This document shows positions 1 to 7,854 of a stretch of DNA of 20,278 bases, piece by piece. The notes below the pieces were generated by a model. The model saw nothing but the letters and a program-made list of their open reading frames with translations. It searched no databases and had not been told where the DNA came from. Within the stretch, counting starts at the first letter, position 1; the number at the start of each line of letters is the position of its first letter. Source of the stretch: a virus; IMG/VR virus record IMGVR_UViG_3300048541_000001, positions 1 through 20,278 of that record, one strand, 5' to 3'. A program made the translations under genes and the position numbers.

Positions 1-165
1 AAATATTTTATTTGACGAAGATGATGGTGTTATATTAATTGTTAATGTATTTGAAGCAGTTACAAATGAATTTGATGTTGTTGTTCTTTCTACAGTATTT
101 GTAGCTGTAATAACTTGCAAAATCTTACCTTTACCAGAGTTTGCTCCTAATGTGATTAATGCCAT
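1..165 (-). CDS. Tail fibre-like protein, truncated by window edge
   Basis: The gene starts at ATG 165 with an AGGAG site 9 nt upstream and remains open to the edge for 55 codons. The visible sequence (MALITLGANSGKGKILQV, then TTTSNSFVTASN and ITPSSSSNKIF) aligns with the C-terminal domain of the fibre at 433-1203 (GKVLQV ... VTSNQSLSITPSSTSSKI), so this is another fibre with the same domain, here placed at the N-terminus without an MxYLG attachment module. The rest of the protein lies outside the window, so its full architecture cannot be given. Confidence 0.75.
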   Translation of the reverse strand, partial: MALITLGANSGKGKILQVITATNTVERTTTSNSFVTASNTLTINITPSSSSNKIF

Positions 166-169
166 ATTG

Positions 170-433
170 TTATACTCCTATTAACGCTTGGATTTCGTCA
201 TCATCTAATCCCAAGTCTTTTAGTTTTTGTTTGCCAGATGCTTTTTTAGTTTCTTTGTTTGCTTCAGCGTCTTTTAATTCTTGTTCAACAACTGGTATCA
301 TAGCTTCAATATCTTCTTTTGATATTGGAGTTGTGTCTTCTAACCATTTTATTAAGGATGTATTAATATTCCCAGTATCTTCAACTAATACTTTAGCATT
401 TGGATTAATTTTTAAAATAGCTTGTATAATCAT
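170..433 (-). CDS. Small fibre-chaperone-like protein (XkdW N-terminal type)
   Basis: This 87-residue protein (MIIQAILKINPNAKVLVED..., then SLIKWLEDTTPISKEDIEAM) looks like the N-terminal half of XkdW-like tail proteins in marine phages, followed by a Lys/Ala-rich charged helix (EVTKETK-type, actual ELKDAEANKETKKASGK) and a short end, LGLDDDEIQALIGV. It lacks the 'EEQLDxLY' half, which appears instead in the gene at 1207-1536, so the two could be complementary pieces or simply two related helpers. Its start overlaps the fibre stop (TAATG). Function is inferred only. Confidence 0.65.
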   Translation of the reverse strand: MIIQAILKINPNAKVLVEDTGNINTSLIKWLEDTTPISKEDIEAMIPVVEQELKDAEANKETKKASGKQKLKDLGLDDDEIQALIGV

Positions 434-1203
434 TATGCTCCTATCTCCATTAAATGTAATCTTCTTTTACTTAAATTTACTGTTCCAGCTAAGGCATCTT
501 CTTTAAAAAATACTTCATAAGTGGTAGCTGAAGTAGTGTTTGGTGTATCTAAAAATGATGTACTTCCCATTGTGGTTAAATTTCCACCTACTTGAGCAGT
601 ATACATTGATGTATCAAAATCAGATATTGCACTTCCACCTCTTCTAATTTCAATCGATATACCAGTATTTGCGGCTAAAGTAGAAACTCTGCAATTAAAA
701 AGAATTAATATTTTACTTGAAGTAGAAGATGGTGTTATTGATAAACTTTGATTAGATGTTACATAAGTTCCAGATGTTGTTGAAACTGTAGCATTGCTAT
801 TATTAAACAGAACTTGCAAAACTTTTCCATTATCAGTAGGAGTTGCAAAAGTATTATCTCCTCTTAAAAAAGTTGTAGCATCTTTAGTTCCTGTTGCAGA
901 AAGTTTATCAAGTGTAACAGAGCCATCACTAGGTACTGTCATAACTCCTGTTCCATAATGTAAAAAGAAATTACAAGTTGATGTGCTTGGTACTGCAACG
1001 CCAAAGTTTATTGTAGAACTTGAAACTGTAAAATTAGTAGCTTGAACCACACCATCAATACTAATCAAACATGATTGAGCAGAGTTTGGTGTAAATGCTA
1101 CTGAACCTTTTGTAATAGAATAAGAACTAGAGCCATCAAAGGTAATATTATCTAGTACCTCTATGTTTGATATTTTATCTAATCCTCTGCCTAAGTATGC
1201 CAT
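433..1203 (-). CDS. Tail fibre protein with LRGD module and GKVLQV domain
   Basis: This 256-residue protein starts MAYLGRGLDKISN, similar to the N-terminal attachment module of the fibre at 2029-2787 (MSYLG, then a beta-rich repeat with 'YS...V...F...S'). It then has the fibre collar motif TTFLRGDNTFATP (110-122) and a C-terminal beta domain beginning GKVLQV (126-131) and continuing through SLSITPSSTSSKILILF. The GK(V/I)LQV domain recurs in the truncated gene at 1-165. Receptor binding or attachment of further fibres is likely. Its stop overlaps the next ATG as TAATG. Confidence 0.8.
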   Translation of the reverse strand: MAYLGRGLDKISNIEVLDNITFDGSSSYSITKGSVAFTPNSAQSCLISIDGVVQATNFTVSSSTINFGVAVPSTSTCNFFLHYGTGVMTVPSDGSVTLDKLSATGTKDATTFLRGDNTFATPTDNGKVLQVLFNNSNATVSTTSGTYVTSNQSLSITPSSTSSKILILFNCRVSTLAANTGISIEIRRGGSAISDFDTSMYTAQVGGNLTTMGSTSFLDTPNTTSATTYEVFFKEDALAGTVNLSKRRLHLMEIGA

Positions 1204-1206
1204 GTA

Positions 1207-1536
1207 TTAACCTTTTGGATTTGCGTCTTTAATTGATTTAATTCTAGCTTTCCAACTATCTATATCTTTATAGATTTCGTCTAGCTGTTCTCCAATATCT
1301 CCATAAGCAATACGTCTTGTATTTCTTACAGTATTATTGGCTTCTTCTGTGTTAGCTGAAGTTTCTTGCTCTGTTAATTGTGCATCAGTTGGTTGTGCAA
1401 TATCTAAATTCCACTCCTTAATGTAAGCACCATTTCCATCGCTATCATTTTGCAACATAACATCTTTTGTAAAATCTACATTTGAAACACCATTTGCTTC
1501 GCAGTAGAGTTTTATTTTAGTTGATAGATTTGCCAT
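1207..1536 (-). CDS. Small XkdW/tail-fibre assembly-like protein
   Basis: This 109-residue protein has an acidic, helix-rich sequence. The central WNLDIAQPTDAQLTEQE and C-terminal YGDIGEQLDEIYKDIDSWKA with IKDANPKG resemble XkdW-like or tail-fibre chaperone-like proteins seen downstream of fibre genes ('YPSIxEQLDxLYxDI...' pattern). The N-terminus has a single cysteine and a helix (STKIKLYCEANG). A role as fibre-folding helper or linker is inferred from that pattern and position between two fibre genes. The ribosome site AGGAGG lies 9 nt before the ATG. Confidence 0.68.
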   Translation of the reverse strand: MANLSTKIKLYCEANGVSNVDFTKDVMLQNDSDGNGAYIKEWNLDIAQPTDAQLTEQETSANTEEANNTVRNTRRIAYGDIGEQLDEIYKDIDSWKARIKSIKDANPKG

Positions 1537-1549
1537 AGTTTGTTCCTCC

Positions 1550-2026
1550 TTATTCTATAATTCTGTGTCCTGAAAAAAATGTTGATCTATCTCCACCAGT
1601 TGTGCCTTGAACATTTACAGATGTACTATGACCATTATAAATATGAACATCTAAATAATCACCAGCTACAAGAGGTACACAATGAGTTATTGAAACTCCT
1701 TGCCTAAATTCATTTCTTTCAGCATTAAATAAAAATCCAGAACCATTCTTTTTTATGTATATGTATAAACTGTCAAAATCAGCTGAACTACCAACTCTAA
1801 TTTGTGCAGTTACAAAATAATTACCAGCTTTACCACTAGGAACAGTAAATCTATTTGTGCTTGTATCAAAAGCACTATCAGTATCAAAATTTTCTTGGTT
1901 CATTGTTACTTTGGTTACAGTACCATTAGCAACACTTTGATCTGCATTTAAAAAAGCTGACCAAGATGGAGAGTTAGCTATCGCACCACTTGTAATACTA
2001 TCTGCTATTAATTTTGTTATTGCCAT
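1550..2026 (-). CDS. Small C1q-like fibre/receptor-binding protein
   Basis: This 158-residue protein is almost entirely one C1q-like domain: FDTDSAFDTSTNRFTVPSG (47-65) followed by AGNYFVTAQIR and FDSLYIYIKKNGSG. It aligns with the C1q-like part of the preceding fibre protein (FDTDSA and the following xxxTxxxF core), so the two are recent or diverging paralogs. It has only a short N-terminus (KLIADSITSGAIANSP), so it probably attaches through another protein or forms a separate tip. It likely trimerises and binds a receptor, but this is inference. Confidence 0.78.
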   Translation of the reverse strand: MAITKLIADSITSGAIANSPSWSAFLNADQSVANGTVTKVTMNQENFDTDSAFDTSTNRFTVPSGKAGNYFVTAQIRVGSSADFDSLYIYIKKNGSGFLFNAERNEFRQGVSITHCVPLVAGDYLDVHIYNGHSTSVNVQGTTGGDRSTFFSGHRIIE

Positions 2027-2028
2027 AA

Positions 2029-2787
2029 TTAATCTCCTATCCTATATGCACCGAAAATACAGTTTGAACCATTTTGATTTGATGTTAATAAATCAGCACT
2101 AGCACCAGAAACTTGTTTAGTGTATAATTCTACATAGTCACTTGAACCATTTAAATCAGCAACACCATAAGCATCTATTTCAGTATAAAATTCATTTCTT
2201 CCTAATGTACTAGAAAAATCTGAACCATTTTTTGCTAATGCTATTTGTATATTATCAAAGTCTCCTGTTTTATTGTAAGCTAATCTTCCATAACAAAAGT
2301 ACTTTCCAGCTACTTGTGGTGTAAATTTTCCTGTAGAAGTATTGTAAGCACTATCAGTATCAAATTTTTCAACAGTAAATGTAAGTTTTGTCAATGTACT
2401 ATTTGCTATGCTAACTGTTACTCCATTACTAAATACTTCAAAAGCTGGATACATAAGATTTGAAACTTTATCTTTTGTTACTGCATCATTAATAAGTTGT
2501 GCAGTTCCAACACTAGCGTTTGGTGGATTAACAGTTTGAATTGCTTTTCCTAGAAAAATTGCATACATGTCATCTGAAGATGATGTAGCTTCTGTTAATG
2601 TTAATGTAGTACCACTTGCAGAATATGCAGTTGTAGGCTCTTGTCTTACAAAGTTAATAAATAATGCTAACTCATTTGCATTAGCAACAGGGTGGTCTAA
2701 AGAATAAGATGTGGTTGCAGTTACTGAAAAATCTTGTTTAACAAAACTTGTGTATGCTAAAGCTGGTGCGTTGCCCAAATAACTCAT
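2029..2787 (-). CDS. Tail fibre protein with C-terminal C1q-like domain
   Basis: This 252-residue protein has an N-terminal attachment module beginning MSYLGNAPALAYTS (about 1-90, beta-rich with QTVNPPNASVGTAQL), a short linker, and a C-terminal module (about 118-252) with KFDTDSAYNTSTGKFTP (141-157) and GKYFCYGRLAY (161-171). This 'FDxxxxYxxxTGxFTxxxxGxYxF' pattern is typical of the trimeric C1q/TNF-like jelly roll. In a phage fibre this domain would face the host receptor. The same C1q-like module occurs again in the next gene, and the N-terminal module is shared with the gene at 433-1203. It overlaps the previous stop. Confidence 0.82.
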   Translation of the reverse strand: MSYLGNAPALAYTSFVKQDFSVTATTSYSLDHPVANANELALFINFVRQEPTTAYSASGTTLTLTEATSSSDDMYAIFLGKAIQTVNPPNASVGTAQLINDAVTKDKVSNLMYPAFEVFSNGVTVSIANSTLTKLTFTVEKFDTDSAYNTSTGKFTPQVAGKYFCYGRLAYNKTGDFDNIQIALAKNGSDFSSTLGRNEFYTEIDAYGVADLNGSSDYVELYTKQVSGASADLLTSNQNGSNCIFGAYRIGD

Positions 2788-3107
2788 TACGATACATCTG
2801 TTAAAAGTTGTAAGTGAACATCAGCATGGCCAGAAGCATTATCTGATTGTGCCTGAATTTTGTCAGAAGTTTGTAAAACTATTTTAGGAAGTTCAATAGA
2901 TGAGCCTGTAGGCAGAGGAATATTCTCAAATATAAATTTACCAGCAGTTGCTGAGTTATCATATTTTTTTAAACTAACTAAAATTGAAGTTGTTGTAGTA
3001 TTTGAAATAGTACCAGCAATAACAAGTGATTTATTAGTTGCAGTATAAACATCAGTTAAAGTTGCATCAGTTAAACTTATTTGTGCGTCATTAAAATTAT
3101 TAGCCAT
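2787..3107 (-). CDS. Small beta-rich tail structural protein
   Basis: This 106-residue protein is beta-rich throughout (AQISLTDATLTDVYTATNKS, SLVIAGTISNTTTTSILVSL, FENIPLPTGSSIELPKIVLQ, KIQAQSDNASGHADVHLQLL), with a Leu/Thr/Asp pattern like small tail-base or fibre-attachment proteins of marine siphophages. Stop and next start overlap as TAATG (2787), so it is translated with the C1q-like fibre gene after it. A structural role on the tail is probable; no receptor or enzyme motif can be claimed. Confidence 0.7.
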   Translation of the reverse strand: MANNFNDAQISLTDATLTDVYTATNKSLVIAGTISNTTTTSILVSLKKYDNSATAGKFIFENIPLPTGSSIELPKIVLQTSDKIQAQSDNASGHADVHLQLLTDVS

Positions 3108-3118
3108 ATTTTATCCTT

Positions 3119-3427
3119 TTATCCTAAAGCGATTGCAAATGGAATAGCACTTGGGTCAGTTTCTGTAACAGAAATACCACTAGGAAGCGTTATTGCATTT
3201 GTTGATGTGTTAATTGAAAATAATTCTAAATCATCAGAACCATCAAACAATTTCATAGAAATAGTGTTTGTTGCAGAATTATCTAGCCATATCGTTCCAG
3301 CTACAGCAGATGATGGTCTTGATGAGCCTATGTGTTGTGAGTTTAAAGCATTAATACTATTATTTAGATTTGCTCTAAATGTGCTAAATGCTTGGTTGTC
3401 TAATGTTACTTGTGATACTTGTGCCAT
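3119..3427 (-). CDS. Small tail/fibre-associated structural protein
   Basis: This 102-residue protein has a helical Asn-rich start (FSTFRANLNNSINALNSQH), then a beta region with SSRPSSAVAGTIWLDNSATN and MKLFDGSDDLELF, and a Thr/Pro-rich end. The pattern 'SxPSSAVAGTxWLDxxxx...LKxFDGxD' is a frequent phage tail module in marine phages, usually a short collar or fibre-base domain. It directly follows the J-like gene, starts after a 2-nt gap and is followed by another small structural gene. It carries no enzymatic motif. Likely an adaptor or small fibre component. Confidence 0.75.
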   Translation of the reverse strand: MAQVSQVTLDNQAFSTFRANLNNSINALNSQHIGSSRPSSAVAGTIWLDNSATNTISMKLFDGSDDLELFSINTSTNAITLPSGISVTETDPSAIPFAIALG

Positions 3428-3429
3428 AA

Positions 3430-6400
3430 TTAAATTATTACTTGTCCTACTCCTTGTGCTATAAAATCAAAGGTTCTGTCAATACTTGTACCAGAACTAT
3501 TAAAAAATTCAATAGTGAACTGTGTTGTTGATTTAGAAGTTATTGAATAAAAATCTCCTGTATTCATAGATTGTGCAGAGATACCTATTGCTGGATTTAA
3601 TTTAAAACCAAAATCATAAGTAACTGTTTTACCACCTGTACCAGAACTAATATCATTTCCACTTTCTGTTCTTTTAGATAAACTTGCAGTAACAGATAAG
3701 CTACTAATTAACGATCTAGCTTTCTGGTCATCTGATGTTAGCTTAACTCTAAATTTAAAATAACGACCTATATGTTCTCCTGTTACAAACTGATTAAAAT
3801 TTGAAAAAGTAGAATTATCATCACTTGTTGCAATTTGTAATATAGTGTGTGCTTTAGCTGGAGAAGTACCATCAAAAGGGTTTGGTCGTCCATCATCAAA
3901 TAATGTTGAAGCAGTTGGTCGTCCACTATCAAAATTTTCTGATACATCTTCTGTTAATTGTGTAACTGAGGCTGAAAATTGTCCTTTAAATTTTGCACCT
4001 AAATCTATAGAATTCGCAAACTCATAAATACCACTTGAGGGTACAGTAGTTGAACTTTCTCCAACAGTTCCTGTTGCAGTTAAACCTAAAAAATTTGTAC
4101 TATTTCTTGTTATGACACTTGAATTAGTTTTAGTTCCTGTAAAGGCTGTATGTTCATTAATAGTTGTTTGACTTACAAAATCTGTAGAGGCTATGTTTGT
4201 TGATATAATAGTTTCATTTGCAGATTGGTTTCCTAATTTATCATTTGCTTTGATAAGATAAGAGCCTGTTTTTAAAGGTACTGTAATATTAGTTGCTGGT
4301 CGTCCTACTCTAGTTACAAGATCAAAACTGTTAGCCCAAGATGGATTAGACAAATCTGTACTAAATCTAACTGTATAAAAATCCAAATCAAGATCAGATA
4401 TAGCTGTCCAACTTAATAATGCTTGATTTCCTATTACATTGATTGCAAAATCTTCTACATCACTAGGAACTGCTGTTTGACCTACTATCTGTCTGGTTTC
4501 TGTTAAAAATGTACTTGAAACTCCTAAACCATTAATAGCTTTACATCTAACTTGATACTGAGCATTATCTATTACATTTAGTAATTGATAATTAAATGAT
4601 GAACCTTTACCAATAGTTTTAAAACTATCTGTAACTGCATTTCCATTTCTATCAGTTAATTGTTTTACTTCTACTTGGTATTGATCAACAAATTTATCAG
4701 GAGAAGCAGAAACTAAAACTGACAAACGAGTAATAACTGTTCCATCATTATATTCAACAAGATCATCTGATAATGTAATCCCAGCTGGTGGTTGGATAGT
4801 AAAAGGATTAGGAAGATTAGTAGCTGGTACTGTTGGTGCTTGTGTTTTAGTTGCCCAAGTATAATGTGCGTCTTGATGTTCTACTAAATCTAAACCAATT
4901 GTAAAATCACGATTAAATCTTATAGATAAAACCCTAAAAGGCTTGGCACTAAAACCAATTGAACTATGCGTTATATTTACAATATCTCCAATGGCTAAAT
5001 CGTAAGCACTAAAAGAAACATTAACTGACAATCTTATAGAATCTCTTGTTCTTCTCAAAATTACTTCTGCCATTTCTTCTGCTTGATAAGTATTTGTTAC
5101 AACTTTGCCAAAATCAAATCTTCCCTCAAGTAAGAATCCACCATCATCAGCTTTCATAGTTGCATGGCGATCTGCACTAGGTAATCCACTATCATCAATT
5201 GGTGGAAACTGTACTTCATCAACTTGATAATTACGATCTGGATTTACATAACTAACTATAACTCTATTATATTTTTCATTTTTTGCTGGTGTTTGTAACG
5301 TATAACCACCAATAATATCATCTTCTGTTAGTGTTATTGAGGCACTTCCTGTTGTTTCAATAATTAAATTATATTTACCTTGTGTGTATGGTAGATAGCC
5401 TCTACACCCTTTTAAAAGTTCTCTTACATTTTCTAATAATTTTTTAGAAGTATCTATAACTGCATTAGTATCAAATATGTTTATATCACTACTTCCAGAA
5501 TATGGTGTTACTTGAGTTTCACAAACAACTGAGGCATCATAAAAAGATTGTAAATCTATTTCATTAATTGATAGTCCTTTTCCATATCTTTCATTTGTTA
5601 GATAATCTAATAAGCACCATGATGGATTGGTTTGATAACTTGCAGATTGCTCTACTAAACTTGAGTTATAAGTTCTTATTTTTCGACCTTTTATTTTAGC
5701 TTGAACCTTAGGGATTCCTGTAAATGCGTCTTGATTCCATTTAAACCTTAATGCCAAATAACAAAGACCAGATAATTTATGATTGCTTCCCCAGTTTGAT
5801 AATGCTGATAATATTCCTGACGCAGATTGCCCATCTGTTCCAAAGTGAGGCTCTATTCTAATTAAACTTTCTGCACTTGAACCCTCTACATTTGGGTCAG
5901 CTTTATAGAAATTACTATCTGAACTATTTACTTCTACTTCTGTTCCATCTGATAATGCACTTGCCCAAGTAACAGCCTTATCATCTATTTTTATTTCTTC
6001 AATTGAGTTTATTTCTCCCTCTGCCATTACGATAGCCATATAAAGATATTGGTTTGTATTGCCACCACCAGAATCTAAAAAAACACGTGTACCACCAACT
6101 AATCTTTCTCCATAAATTACAGGAATATTAGAGTCGTTAGATTGTTTGTTTAAAAGAACTCCTGTTTCAAAATCATCTGCTTCGTTAAGTCCAAAATCAG
6201 GTATCTCAGGAACTTTTGGTCTAAACAACCATGCTATTGCTAAAGTTGTAATTAATGCGACAACTTTATTTTTTACAAAATAACTAACTGCTGCCGAAAT
6301 TAGTGCAGTAAAAAAGAAAGATTTAATTTTAGTTTTTTTTACTTCTAATCCAGCACCACCATATTGTTTTAAAAGTTTTTCTTCTCGTTTATTTATATAA

Positions 6401-6483
6401 GCAAGGAACTCTCCTTTGGGTGCGTGTTTGTTTAAAATTTTCTTTGCTAATTTGATTAGTAATTTTTCAAACCATTTAAACAT
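3430..6483 (-). CDS. J-like central tail-tip/host-specificity protein
   Basis: This 1017-residue protein is the likely tail-tip hub and host-recognition platform. A basic N-terminus is followed by two hydrophobic segments (56-70 and 74-87), then the J-type sequence IPVIYGERLVGGTRVF (120-135) and NQYLYMAIVMAEGEI (144-158). Later segments (AEEMAEVILRRTRDSI, GDIVNITHSSIGFSAKPFRV) belong to the tip ring domain. Fibronectin-like strand regions follow from about 560, and the C-terminal third is beta-rich (GRPNPFDGTSPAK and a Ser/Thr/Phe end). The N-terminal hydrophobic pair is an extra, likely for membrane insertion or peptide anchoring, as in lambda gpI/J regions; this is inference. Position after the DUF2163-like gene fits. 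Confidence 0.88.
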   Translation of the reverse strand: MFKWFEKLLIKLAKKILNKHAPKGEFLAYINKREEKLLKQYGGAGLEVKKTKIKSFFFTALISAAVSYFVKNKVVALITTLAIAWLFRPKVPEIPDFGLNEADDFETGVLLNKQSNDSNIPVIYGERLVGGTRVFLDSGGGNTNQYLYMAIVMAEGEINSIEEIKIDDKAVTWASALSDGTEVEVNSSDSNFYKADPNVEGSSAESLIRIEPHFGTDGQSASGILSALSNWGSNHKLSGLCYLALRFKWNQDAFTGIPKVQAKIKGRKIRTYNSSLVEQSASYQTNPSWCLLDYLTNERYGKGLSINEIDLQSFYDASVVCETQVTPYSGSSDINIFDTNAVIDTSKKLLENVRELLKGCRGYLPYTQGKYNLIIETTGSASITLTEDDIIGGYTLQTPAKNEKYNRVIVSYVNPDRNYQVDEVQFPPIDDSGLPSADRHATMKADDGGFLLEGRFDFGKVVTNTYQAEEMAEVILRRTRDSIRLSVNVSFSAYDLAIGDIVNITHSSIGFSAKPFRVLSIRFNRDFTIGLDLVEHQDAHYTWATKTQAPTVPATNLPNPFTIQPPAGITLSDDLVEYNDGTVITRLSVLVSASPDKFVDQYQVEVKQLTDRNGNAVTDSFKTIGKGSSFNYQLLNVIDNAQYQVRCKAINGLGVSSTFLTETRQIVGQTAVPSDVEDFAINVIGNQALLSWTAISDLDLDFYTVRFSTDLSNPSWANSFDLVTRVGRPATNITVPLKTGSYLIKANDKLGNQSANETIISTNIASTDFVSQTTINEHTAFTGTKTNSSVITRNSTNFLGLTATGTVGESSTTVPSSGIYEFANSIDLGAKFKGQFSASVTQLTEDVSENFDSGRPTASTLFDDGRPNPFDGTSPAKAHTILQIATSDDNSTFSNFNQFVTGEHIGRYFKFRVKLTSDDQKARSLISSLSVTASLSKRTESGNDISSGTGGKTVTYDFGFKLNPAIGISAQSMNTGDFYSITSKSTTQFTIEFFNSSGTSIDRTFDFIAQGVGQVII

Positions 6484-7049
6484 TATTCTCTACCCCACTT
6501 AACATCTTGTACTGTTTCTGATGAAAAATCCATACCAATATCTGTGCTAAAAAATCTTTGTTGTGATGTGTTGTTTGTTTTACGACCATTTTTTTTTTCA
6601 AAGTCAGCCCAATGAGAAACTACTGTTAGATTAACAATGCTTGAGTTTGTGTTTTCATTTATGGCAAAGGATTCAATATTTCCTTTGTAAAGCATAAAGG
6701 GGTCAGCAATAATACTATTATTAGTATCTAATAAACCTCTAAATATAGTTACTTCATCATTAGTTACATTTTCGTTTAATACTGTTGAAATAAATGTTTG
6801 ATCAGCACCAGATAAAGATATTGATAAAGTAGATTTAGTTATATCTATTTCTTCTGTAAAATCTGAGACACCAATTATAAAATCTGACGGATTATAGGTA
6901 ACACTAGAGCCTGAAACAGAAGAAGTTAAAGAAAAAGAACAATCAGTAATATTGACAGGAGTACTAAAATTAATTGTAAGTAAGTGAATAGGTCTAATAT
7001 CATTAGTCGCTAGTGCGTTTTTTATCGCTGTTGTTAGGCTTCTCGTCAT
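6483..7049 (-). CDS. DUF2163-like tail-tip protein
   Basis: This 188-residue protein begins MTRSLTTAIKNALATNDIRP, then strands (IHLLTINFSTPVNITDCSF), a central beta-rich segment with YNPSDFIIGVSDFTEEIDI and STLSISLSGADQTFISTVL, and ends with WADFEKKNGRKTNN and a short Trp/Gly region. This order (short N-terminal helix, 'R.IHLL.I.F', later 'L.G..' strands and 'FRG.L') matches the N-terminal part of DUF2163-type tail-tip proteins that precede the J-like tip gene in many siphophages and gene transfer agents. Its stop overlaps the next ATG as TAATG. No Shine-Dalgarno is evident, so translation is probably coupled to the preceding gene. Confidence 0.68.
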   Translation of the reverse strand: MTRSLTTAIKNALATNDIRPIHLLTINFSTPVNITDCSFSLTSSVSGSSVTYNPSDFIIGVSDFTEEIDITKSTLSISLSGADQTFISTVLNENVTNDEVTIFRGLLDTNNSIIADPFMLYKGNIESFAINENTNSSIVNLTVVSHWADFEKKNGRKTNNTSQQRFFSTDIGMDFSSETVQDVKWGRE

Positions 7050-7230
7050 ATAGTTCGTAATTAGTTTGGGTTACACTTTCTGTACCTTTTAACATAGTAT
7101 ATTCAAATTTGCTATTAGGTTTCTTGTATTCTTTAAGGTCGTTAATACTAGCATCTATTTGATCTTCATTAACAATAATTTCAGCTACAAAGTCGGCAGT
7201 TATCTTGTGGGTTATTTTATATTTTTTCAT
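7003..7230 (-). CDS. Small tail-region protein, unknown
   Basis: This 75-residue protein sits between the distal tail protein and the tail-tip gene. It has a beta-like N-terminus (KYKITHKITADFVAEIIVNE), a helical acid-base mixed middle and a basic end (NNSDKKRTSD). No signal, membrane span or catalytic motif is visible. Its end overlaps the next gene by 47 nt in another frame, so the two are tightly linked. A small tip-assembly or stabilising role is only inferred from position. Confidence 0.65.
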   Translation of the reverse strand: MKKYKITHKITADFVAEIIVNEDQIDASINDLKEYKKPNSKFEYTMLKGTESVTQTNYELYDEKPNNSDKKRTSD

Positions 7231-7233
7231 TTA

Positions 7234-7854
7234 TTAAAGTGCTTCTTCTACATCAAATTCAAATTGATACAACAAAGCACCATCATTAGCAGTACCAACA
7301 GCACCAAACTCTTGCATATCATTAGTTAGATGTACTGTAAAAGGAACATTATCATAAGTTACTGCTGAATCATCTGCTACTGTTTGTAAAAGAGGTGGCT
7401 CGATAGTTACTGTTGAAGCACCACTAGAAGCCTGAACATCTGCAACAATCATATAAACTTTATCGTGACTAGCAAACTTAATAAAATCTCCTGACTTAAA
7501 TGCGTGTGGATTATCATTGTGGTGTCCGTCCATAGCAATCGTTGTATCTCCTACTGCGTGAGCACCATTAACTAATACAGTATTAGTTTCATTACCTCTA
7601 GCATTTGTAACTTCTGGTGGGATAATAGTAAAGTTTTCTTTGCCTGATCTTTGTTTAATTATAAAAGCCATTAATTCTCCATAAACATCTGATCTAGTTC
7701 CTGTAACTATTCTAATAGTAAATGCAAATCTTTGATTGTCTATTTGTCTAGCAAGTTTTTTACCAGATACACTTTTTGAAATAATAGTATTCTGAATAGA
7801 CTTTATTCCTAAAGATTCAAATTTAGCAGAAGATATTGGAAAAGCACCTGACAT
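7234..7854 (-). CDS. Distal tail / minor tail protein (likely)
   Basis: This 206-residue protein follows the tape measure directly (TAATG overlap), where distal tail or DUF2460-like tail-tip proteins are found. It is beta-rich: strands around RFAFTIRIVTGTRSDV, GELMAFIIKQRSG, then a compact loop-rich domain (DTTIAMDGHHNDNPHAFKSG, FIKFASHDKVYMIVADVQA) and a final strand region ending LLYQFEFDVEEAL. The 'F..GDFIKF...KVYMIV' segment resembles an OB-like or hub insertion domain used in tail hubs. Exact family is uncertain; a tail hub or minor tail protein joining tube and tip is the best reading. Confidence 0.7.
   Translation of the reverse strand: MSGAFPISSAKFESLGIKSIQNTIISKSVSGKKLARQIDNQRFAFTIRIVTGTRSDVYGELMAFIIKQRSGKENFTIIPPEVTNARGNETNTVLVNGAHAVGDTTIAMDGHHNDNPHAFKSGDFIKFASHDKVYMIVADVQASSGASTVTIEPPLLQTVADDSAVTYDNVPFTVHLTNDMQEFGAVGTANDGALLYQFEFDVEEAL

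Noticed and set aside
159-506. Plus-strand open frame of 115 codons
   Set aside because: It is antisense to the 87-aa gene and the end of the fibre gene, and its Ser/Phe/Ile content is typical of shadow frames.
3081-4027. Plus-strand open frames (3081-3464, 3845-4027) opposite tail genes
   Set aside because: Antisense shadows of the small tail gene and the J-like gene, with no supporting motif or gene-order logic on the plus strand.
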